Notes under the pieces: model-generated
The model's input: the letters and a program-made list of their open reading frames with translations, nothing else
Told to the model about the DNA's origin: nothing
The model's database searches: none
DNA from: Platerodrilus igneus
Lineage: Eukaryota > Arthropoda > Insecta > Coleoptera > Lycidae
Direction of reading: 5' to 3'
NCBI GenBank assembly: GCA_036346225.1
Contig: JARFIW010001104.1
Span: 11,124,001-11,188,000 of the forward strand
Length of the DNA: 64,000 nt
Part shown: positions 56,930 to 64,000 of the stretch, in pieces
Layout: every line of letters starts with the position of its first letter
Numbering within the stretch: the first letter of the stretch is position 1
Made by a program: the position numbers and the translations under genes

Positions 56930-59639
56930 AACTAGTATGATTGAATCAATTTAATCCAATAATGATAATAAATAACTAGTCGAAGGGCTAGTATAAATAA
57001 ATATTACGTAAACGTGACCAAGTATGCCAATTTAAAGCAATAAACAAGTACTGCAACGAACATGTAACAGGATCATAGCTAGAGATGTTCATTTGATTTA
57101 AACCATTTATGGATCTGGACGAGGATGACGATTCTAATCCAAGACTTTTCATACAAGTTTGATGATTTTCACGTGCATCGTGTCTTGTAACCAGACCGTG
57201 AACAACAAAACATTGTATTGGGCAGCCATCTAGTCATCACCATAACATTATTAGGAGACTTCAGATTTGAAGGAAATTCTGTACCCGATGATTCACCACC
57301 TTTGTTTAGAACAGCTGGAGGAGGAAAATGCAACAATGTGTGATATTTTTTATCACAAACACGACAACCTTTTGATGAACACTGGACAACAGAGTGGGTA
57401 GTTCCTAAACAATTATAACACCAGTTTGAAACCCTTGCAAATGTATGTCGTGCCGAACGTTCGATTACTAAGAATTTGTCAGATTTAAACATAGCGTGAT
57501 CAGCTTTGCAATAAATACACCTGGTAGTATTGGTTTTCGTTTGCGGTGGTAAGAGCATTTAATGAATTTTGGCTTTGAAGCAACAGGATACTGCCTTGAT
57601 ACAGTTGGCTTCTGAACATCAACAGGACCTGATTGTCCTACAACAACTAGGTTGTCTCTAATGCCTTACAATGTGTAGGAACAAAAGACTACACATCGTT
57701 ATAGCTGGGAATTTCAACATCATAAAGTTCAATTGAACTGTGTCGTAGTAGAGTTGTATATTTTTTGCAGTAATAGATTGGTAGAATGTCACATGTTGTG
57801 ATTAAATTGTACAATTGCCAAAGAATTTTTAGAAAACAGACAATAATGTGCGTAAAGTGGATGCAGAATCTGGACTAACTTTTAAGGCATTACAAATGAC
57901 CTGCCAATAGCTAGTGTGCAACAAACATTTATTTTGGTACTTATCGACCAATTGTTGATAAGTGATAGTATAGGTATCAGAAGTTAATGGAAGCCCTTTA
58001 ATAAGTGACGACGGCTCCTTAACCAATGAGGAGTTTAAGTACTGAAATCATTCGATGTTAAACGGATTTTTGTTTTTATGAATTAGAGTACGAAATAAAT
58101 CATAGAAAGAACTCCGGTTTTTATAATTACCACTATAGGTAGGTATGACAATTTTCGGCACTTAACTTTGTTCGTACCACCAGAGTGATGTGATTCAGCA
58201 GTAGCGCGATCATTATGAGACCGAAACTGTATGACCTCGTAGCTGCTAACTTTCATTGAACAACTTTGATTGAGCAATGAATCTCATTAAAACACTGTTG
58301 GATCCCTTGCTGTCGATCTAAGTCAACAACATCTAAACAAGCAACAATTTCGTAATGAACTTGTTCAAATTGATCTACTGTTTTTGATAAATCAGCAAAA
58401 TTGTCATCAAAACCAACAAAATATTTCTAGGAACAAATTGTGCTGTTTGAACACACTTTAGCCTTATGTATTAACATGTTTCGTTTATTTGACAATTTTT
58501 CAATTTCCATCGTTACAAATAATGGAACAATGAGAAAATGAATTGCAAGGATATACAATAACATGGCAGTAATTTACTTGCAAGTAAAATCTCTACTTAA
58601 CAAGCAAAATATACAACTACAAAACTATACGTCACCAAAACTTTCTGAACAAAGATGAACAACAACAACAACAAAAAACTATCAACACCTTAACAGTTAT
58701 TTCAAATCATCAAACAAATGATGACAACTTTATCTACAGGAGATCCTAAATAACAAGCAGTATGCCCCTCACTATGAAGTAAATATTTCAACACAAAAGA
58801 TGCAACATAAAATTATTCAAAAGCTCAAATACCAAGAAGACTGAAAATTTACCTATTTAAAACTTAAAACAAATATTAAGTAGAATGCAATTAGCAAACA
58901 TTTGATGGGGGCGGGGGGGCTTTCAAGGTATTTAGAAAGGGTTTACAATAATAAAGTAAGCATTAAAGCAGGTGGCAATATACCAAAGGATGACTATTCC
59001 TTTATTTAGAAACCACAGTAGTTAAACATAAACTTTATATATTTACAGCCAAAAGTAAAATACATATACCTACAAGGATAAAAATTGGCATTGACAGCTA
59101 CTATGTAGTTAGTTCAATCTTATGAAATCAATAAACACAATACAATAATATAGTCGCTGCAAATATTATTAGTGAGCGGTAAAATCAATTAACTAATTGA
59201 CATTTCAATAATTATAATTTCTAACGAAATTTATGGTCATTCGTGTAATGCTAATGATCACAGTACATTGGAACGAGACAACAAAGAATAACTACCTGCA
59301 AAGACCAAAATCATGTTAGTGAACTAATTCAAATACCCACTCAAAGGACCAAAAAATGAAGCAATTTAATTCAATAATGACAATAAATAATTAATCGAAG
59401 GACCAGTATAAATAAATATACGCAAACATGATCAAGTATGTCAATTTAAAGTAATAAACAAATACCACTCACCTGTACTAACACAACACGTCTTCTCGTT
59501 AGGAAGGATGGCAATAGAACAGCCCTGAGCGCTCTTGTTCCAGCAACCAGGTAACAAGCGTTGAGAGCAGGTGGTCTCGTAATTTCACTAAATTAAAATA
59601 CTGGTCTAATGGTGAACAAGTTTACGTGCACATGTTACT
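56930..59639 (-). mobile_element. BEL/Pao LTR retrotransposon remnant, gag only
   Basis: The gag gene on the minus strand (58511 to about 57120) is flanked by related blocks at 56950-57050 and 59365-59462. Shared strings include CAATAATGA..ATAAATAA, CAGTATAAATAAATAT and CCAATTTAAAG.AATAAACAA, interpreted as 3' and 5' LTR parts. The low-coordinate LTR ends in CATGTAACA (57069), i.e. TGTTACATG in sense. The 5' LTR would span roughly 59280-59639. No protease, RT, RNase H or integrase lies between gag and the 3' LTR, so all of pol is deleted. Confidence 0.65.
57120..58511 (-). pseudogene. BEL/Pao gag
   Basis: From the ATG at 58511 (MEIEKLSNKRNML) the reading continues in changing frames. It passes QFEQVHYEIVACLD, a block like KLSYLPIVVIIKTGVLSMIY (58140-58090, DUF1759-type 'LP.. 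I..F.G.Y..W..F'), then VKEPSSLIKGLPLTSDTY and YQNKCLLHTSYWQVICNALK (58026-57860). It ends with a Cys/His-rich tail (57558-57300): CIYCKADHAMFKSDKF, NWCYNCLGTTHSVVQC and CRVCDKKYHTLLH. This set of knuckles is characteristic of BEL/Pao gag. Family gag packages the element RNA. Several stops and frameshifts make it inactive. Confidence 0.8.
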
Positions 59640-59772
59640 AATTTAACTCTTAAATCCTAAACAATAATTTTCAAAGTACTTTTTGAAATATTCCTGTTCT
59701 TGTTGGTGTCCAGAAAGGAAAAATAAATATTCAGAAAATTACATAATTTACAATTTAATTTATTGAACACTT

Positions 59773-60561
59773 TGTTACGTGCAAATCGAATTTGCACTTT
59801 AACATTTTATGTTAGAGTTAGTTTTTAATGTACGGAAGTTTTCCCGCCATAATTTTCAAATACGCGAGACGCAGGAACCTTTTTAAATAGACTGGGCGGT
59901 GCTTCCGTATGTCAAATAGTAGGAGTCTGCGTAGTGCGCATATCCCTAGAGGGTTAGGGAATACGAGAAAAGAGGGGTGTCGTGTTTCCTTGACGCGCGG
60001 AATCGTGGCCATTTTTGCGGGGTTCGTGAAGTGATGTGCGCGTAATGGTCTGGTAAAGTATCTATCTTAGGGTTTACCTATGTAGTTCCTTCTCTAATTA
60101 TCTCTTTGTTTGTCTACCTTTACCTTCTTCCTGTCAAAACCCTGCATAGGTATAAATCTATCGCCATCTAAGGACTTTCGAACTTCACGCCTGTGGATGT
60201 CCTCCATGTCTACCGCAGCGAGCCGAGCTGTAGCCGTTCCTGACGCAGTTGAGGGCGTCGACGGATGATCTCTCATTCCGCCGGATACCTGATCACTTAT
60301 GTAAGTAATCTTTATTCATATGTGTTAAAAGGGATTAATTTGTTGCCAAAATGACTCGCGTTTATCTTTAATTGTTAATTTTTATATGCAAATTATTGTG
60401 CAATATCGATGACATCACCAGTATGACGCGCCGAAATCCGTATAAGGGTCGAGCTGCCAACTGTGATAGTGTCTCTTATACCATGCTACCGGCGTAGTAA
60501 TTATCGAACTTTAAAGTTTAACTACCGTTTTAATATCGTTATAACCACCGTGCTTATAACA
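59773..60561 (+). repeat. 5' LTR of a Gypsy retrotransposon
   Basis: It begins TGTTACGTGCAAATCGAATT and ends CTTATAACA, a TGTTA...TAACA pair. It shares ordered blocks with the solo LTR at 32354-33002: the start, TCTTTGTTTGTC, TATGTAAGTA, ATTTGCATAT-type, and GAC...TATAC/GG.TTT..GGCGCG. The two minus-strand ORFs inside it are chance ORFs. The 3' LTR must lie beyond the window. Confidence 0.8.
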
Positions 60562-61886
60562 ATTTAGCGCTCCAACGTGTGTAATTAGATGGTATTGTAC
60601 CTATGGAAGGTAAAAATTAATTTTAAACAAGCTTTTTCAGTTAAATCATTTTAACAAATTCATTATCCATGTTACCTAAGATATCTGTGGCTTTTGATTT
60701 CATGTTGGTACCTTTGGAAAACCCCCAGAACTATCTTCAGTAATTGACAGATTAGGCTGACAATGTAAACTTTGTTTTTGTAACATGTACGTATTATCAA
60801 ATTGCTAACCTATCTATATTAATGTAGTTTTATAATGAAGTTAAAACTCCACTTATCTGCAAATATGTGTTATTTATCTAATACTGTGTATAGTGCCTAA
60901 ATAAACTCCAAAGATGTATGGATAACCTCACTTTTTTTCTCTCAAGTAAGTAAAATAAATATTTTAATTGCATTTTTACCTTATATCAGTTAAAATATAA
61001 TTCTTATTTGTTTTCTTAACCTTAAAAGCCCGTTTTTTTGAAGCTTAAATGCATTCTTGTATGTTACATTTTAAAAAATGCCTATTTAATAACAAAATTC
61101 TTTCCTAAATATAGAACCCTTGCCGTAAATAATAAAAAAAACTGTACCTAAGTTTCTCTACTTTGTTTAAAGAAAAAATATTGTTTCAATTAATCACCTG
61201 TAACTATATTTAAACTCATTTTTAAAGAAGCCTTATGTTACTAACGTTATTGAAATAAATTGCCTTTTAATATCCTTTTTATGTAACGTTAAAGTATGGA
61301 TTTTGTGGTTATTGGTTAAATAATGCATTAAATAGCCTCGTTTTATCTGTAAAAAATTTACCTTACCGATGCATTTTCTAAATTAAGGGCTTTTTTCTTG
61401 CAACTTATGAAGGATATATACCCTTGTTAAACATTTACCTTACCTTATGTCTTTAAATACAGTTATTTACATAATTACCTATTAAAATATAACTTTTGTC
61501 CATTCCCGTTTTTGAAACTTCAATGCGCAATCGGTTATTATATCTTTTTAAGAAGATTTGACTACAGGTTATTGTTTTTATAGATTAAATAACATATCAC
61601 CTGCGTTTTTTTTCTATTTTGAAGGGCCTTTTTGTATTTATCTACAAAATATGTATTTAATTGAACATTGATTTCCCTGTCATACACCCTAAATGTGTTT
61701 CCTTAGTGTGTTTATTAATTAACGCTTTAACATTAGCATATTATTCTATATCGGTGACGTTTCTAACAAGTTTTTACCTCTAAATACCGTACCAAACTAA
61801 TTTAAAATAGCTGTAACCTTTATTACCTCCCGAATTGCCTAACTATTTTATATTTTATATATCGTGTCTTGAATATTTTATTCACA
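60562..61886 (+). other. Gypsy leader with putative primer-binding site
   Basis: Immediately after the LTR comes ATTTAGCGCTCCAACGTGTG, in the position and style of a tRNA primer-binding site (GCGCTCCAACGTG core); the tRNA cannot be named by eye. About 1.3 kb of noncoding AT-rich leader follows before the gag start. It contains many short repeats of ACCTTA, TTACCT and similar words. Confidence 0.5.
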
Positions 61887-63206
61887 ATGAACGTTTCACA
61901 TTTAAAATCCTCGAATTGATCTACGAGCTGCAGTGTAGGAACATTATCGCAGCGACTAATCAGAATGATAGGAGATCTCAGCTCAAGGCTATTTTGGCTC
62001 AAGAATCGAAAGGCGTTGCTACCTTAAAGAACCCTGTTGGCGACTGGCCCTTAACGTATCAGAAATTAAATTATCTTTGGATGATATATCGGGTATAATA
62101 AATAGAACGGATCCTGTTGCTACTAATATCGAGTTAGGCAGATTGACTTCGAGAATAACTCACGTCAAACAGCGAGTTGATTCACTATCTTTATATAACG
62201 ACGACCAAGCGACTCAAGCTAAACAAAGTTTGTTGTCCGAGGTGTTATTGCTTGAAGGGATTGTTCTCGAAAGACTTAATCCAAATGCAGACGTAGATAT
62301 ATCGTTACCTTTTTCAAATCTTGTGCTTGCCGAACCCAAACCTGTAGGAAAACCTATACCTGTATACAAATGGGGTCTCACTTTCGAAGGGTTTGATTCG
62401 AAGGTCTCTTTATTATCCTTTCTTGATCGTATCAATGATTTTAAAATCTCTCGTGGGTGTACCGATCACGACCTATTTGTCTCAGCTGGTGACTTGTTCG
62501 CAAACTCAGCATTAATATGGTATAGAAACATACGACACCAAATTTCTACCTGGGAGGAGTTAGTTGCGTGTTTAAAACGAGACTTCCTACCTTATGGCTA
62601 TATTAACGACCTTTGGGACGAAATACGTAACCGAACCCAAGGTCCCGACGAAAATGTTGTGTCTTTTATTACCTCATTAGAAGCTTTATATAGCAGACTC
62701 GACAAAAAACCTTCCGAATCCGAAATTATCGATCAATTACTTAGAAATTTAAACCCTATTTCTCAGAACGTTTGGCATTACAGCCCATATCTTCGCTAGC
62801 CCACTTTAAAGACCTATGTCGTTCTCTTCAAGAAGTGAGGTCAAGAATTAAGAAATATCGACCACCGCCCGAGAAATTATCTGGTCTCCTAGAACCTGAT
62901 CTAGCTTGCCAAGTTCGAGCTTCCCGTAAAGTATCTACACTTAACGTTCCTCCTACCGTAACTAAAAACTCACTTACCTGTTGGAACTGCAAGCGAAGTG
63001 GACATAACTATACTGTCTGCACATACCCTAAAAATATTTTTTGCTATGGTTGTGGTCGCTCAAATATTTACAAATCTAACTGCACCAACTGTAATCCTAA
63101 CGTATCGGGAAACTCCCGTCGAGATATTTCAAATCAGGGTGTGAATATCTCAAGAAACCAAAATCGCCCTCATCACCAATCATCCAACGGACACAGACGC
63201 CAATAA
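61887..63206 (+). pseudogene. Gypsy gag polyprotein, frameshifted
   Basis: The likely start is ATG 61887 (MNVSHLKSS), then a frameshift to LIYELQCRNIIAATNQNDRR (matrix-like SELxYEL...RGI pattern). A second frameshift near 62065 leads to the capsid part (62077-62799): KWGLTFEGFDSKVSLLSFLD, LFVSAGDLFANSALIWYRNI, WEELVACLKRDFLP and YDLWDEIRNRTQ-like. A third near 62770 leads to ALQPISSLAHFKDLCRSLQE and two zinc knuckles. The first, CWNCKRSGHNYTVC, is complete (CX2CX4HX4C). The second, CYGCGRSNIYKSNC, has Ile in place of His. The last part is basic and Asn/Gln-rich and stops at 63206. Gag forms the virus-like particle. Three single-base shifts in an otherwise clean gene could also be sequencing errors. 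Confidence 0.8.
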
Positions 63207-64000
63207 ATTCAAATTATAAAACCACTTTTAACGTTGTACCGTCATTAAATTTATCTAATAATAATACCGCTACGATTAATGTACAAAATACCTTACCTTC
63301 ATTAGAGGAACTATGCTATACTACTCCAGCCGAGTGGTCTAAGTGGTTACAAACCGTCAATTCCTTTTATCATAAAAAGACTGCCGCTGTTTCACAACTT
63401 GTTAAAAAACCCTTCGATAATCGTCCACACTTATCTATCTTAATTGGTTCCTTAAATGTAATTGCTTTATTGGATACAGGTTCTTCATGTTCTCTTATAA
63501 ATAACGAAGGTTTACATCAATTATCTCAACAAAATATCAAAATTCATATTATTCCCGAAAAAACTTCCATAAATTTAGCTGACGATAATCAAATACATGT
63601 AACTGGTTCCCTTAAGTTAAAAATTCGAGTAGAATCTCTTGAACGTGACGTTTTATTTTTGATCGTCCCTACATTAGCATATCCCTTTCTACTGGGCGTT
63701 GATTTCTGTAAACTTTTTAATCTGTCACTTTACTTTCAGGATTTTTCATGGCAAACCTCCATTAAAACGAACTCCTGTGCATCTACAGGAATATCTAACA
63801 AAATTTCTCTTACTGATTCCCAAAATATAACTCTTAACGCTACAATCGACAAATTTCGCAAACTTAATACCTCCGAACTTGGTTGCGTTACGACTGCGAC
63901 ACACGTTATCTCTACAGGTGATGCCCTTCCCTTTAAGCAACGTCAATATCCCTTATCGCCTGCCTTACAAAAGCATTTACATGCTGAAATAGACAAAATG
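63206..64000 (+). CDS. Gypsy pol, protease and start of RT (partial, runs off window)
   Basis: The frame is open from about 63170 to the window end without an ATG near its start, in the -1 frame relative to gag's last block, so it is expected to be made as a gag-pol fusion by frameshifting. Visible parts are a linker (EELCYTTPAEWSKWLQTVNS), the retropepsin domain with VIALLDTGSSCSLI (catalytic Asp-Thr-Gly, at about 63466-63507) and the second-half signature YPFLLGVDFCKLFNL (about 63680-63725). Near the end GDALPFKQRQYPLSPALQKH matches the segment just upstream of Gypsy RT motif 1 (about 63920-63980). RT catalytic motifs, RNase H and integrase would lie beyond the window. No stops are seen in 265 codons, so this copy may be young. 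Confidence 0.85.

Noticed and set aside
59818..60276. Two minus-strand ORFs in the Gypsy LTR
   Set aside because: They fall wholly within an LTR and have no similarity to known proteins.
1..64000. CRISPR arrays, bacterial operons, rRNA genes
   Set aside because: No regularly spaced short direct repeats with unique spacers, no operon-like gene packing and no rRNA sequence seen; the tandem repeats found have 70, 77 or 159 bp periods without spacers.

Overview
The window looks like nuclear DNA from an arthropod, most likely an insect. It is AT-rich, host coding exons are rare and split by large introns with GT-AG splice sites, and most recognisable sequence is transposable-element (TE) debris typical of insects: RTE-clade LINEs, Tc1/mariner-like transposons with a DUF4817-type N-terminus, a Crypton tyrosine recombinase, and Copia, BEL/Pao and Gypsy LTR retrotransposons. 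Nothing suggests bacterial or organelle DNA, and I see no operons, CRISPR arrays or rRNA.

Only two host genes can be supported. An oxysterol-binding-protein-related protein (ORP3/6/7-like) lies on the minus strand. Its first coding exon is at 18168-18449 and the next at 8217-8508, and together they make a continuous PH domain across an intron of about 9.7 kb. The first coding exon of a glutathione synthetase lies on the plus strand at 23521-23884. The two genes diverge from about 5 kb apart. I could not find further exons of either gene.

Layout: 0.56-2.1 kb, a (TA)n-bounded element with a retropepsin-like ORF; 2.1-4.4 kb, a decayed RTE; 4.9-5.35 kb, a 159-bp tandem duplication and a perfect 126-bp palindrome; 5.7-8.0 kb, a fold-back mariner-like transposon; 8.2-18.4 kb, the ORP gene, whose intron holds three copies of an unclassified 2-kb promoter-bearing element (two as a giant inverted repeat) and a dead mariner-like transposase; 19.0-20.6 kb, a Crypton; 23.5 kb, glutathione synthetase; 26.4-26.95 kb, a fold-back repeat; 29-34 kb, a promoter-like region, a LINE tail, a second (TA)n-bounded element and an internally deleted RTE carrying a solo Gypsy LTR; 34.4-43.2 kb, a Copia element split by about 4.8 kb of other DNA; 44-54 kb, a dispersed 630-bp repeat pair, RTE fragments and minisatellites; 57-59.6 kb, a gag-only BEL/Pao remnant; 59.8 kb to the end, a Gypsy element entering at its 5' LTR, with gag and the start of pol.

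The most unusual signal is a set of eleven long (TA)n tracts. Many sit exactly at element ends, and several adjoin the same terminal motif (CACAGCAA or CACAACAA followed by TA repeats). They define at least two unclassified element families. All boundaries and family assignments come from reading and aligning by eye; no database search was run.
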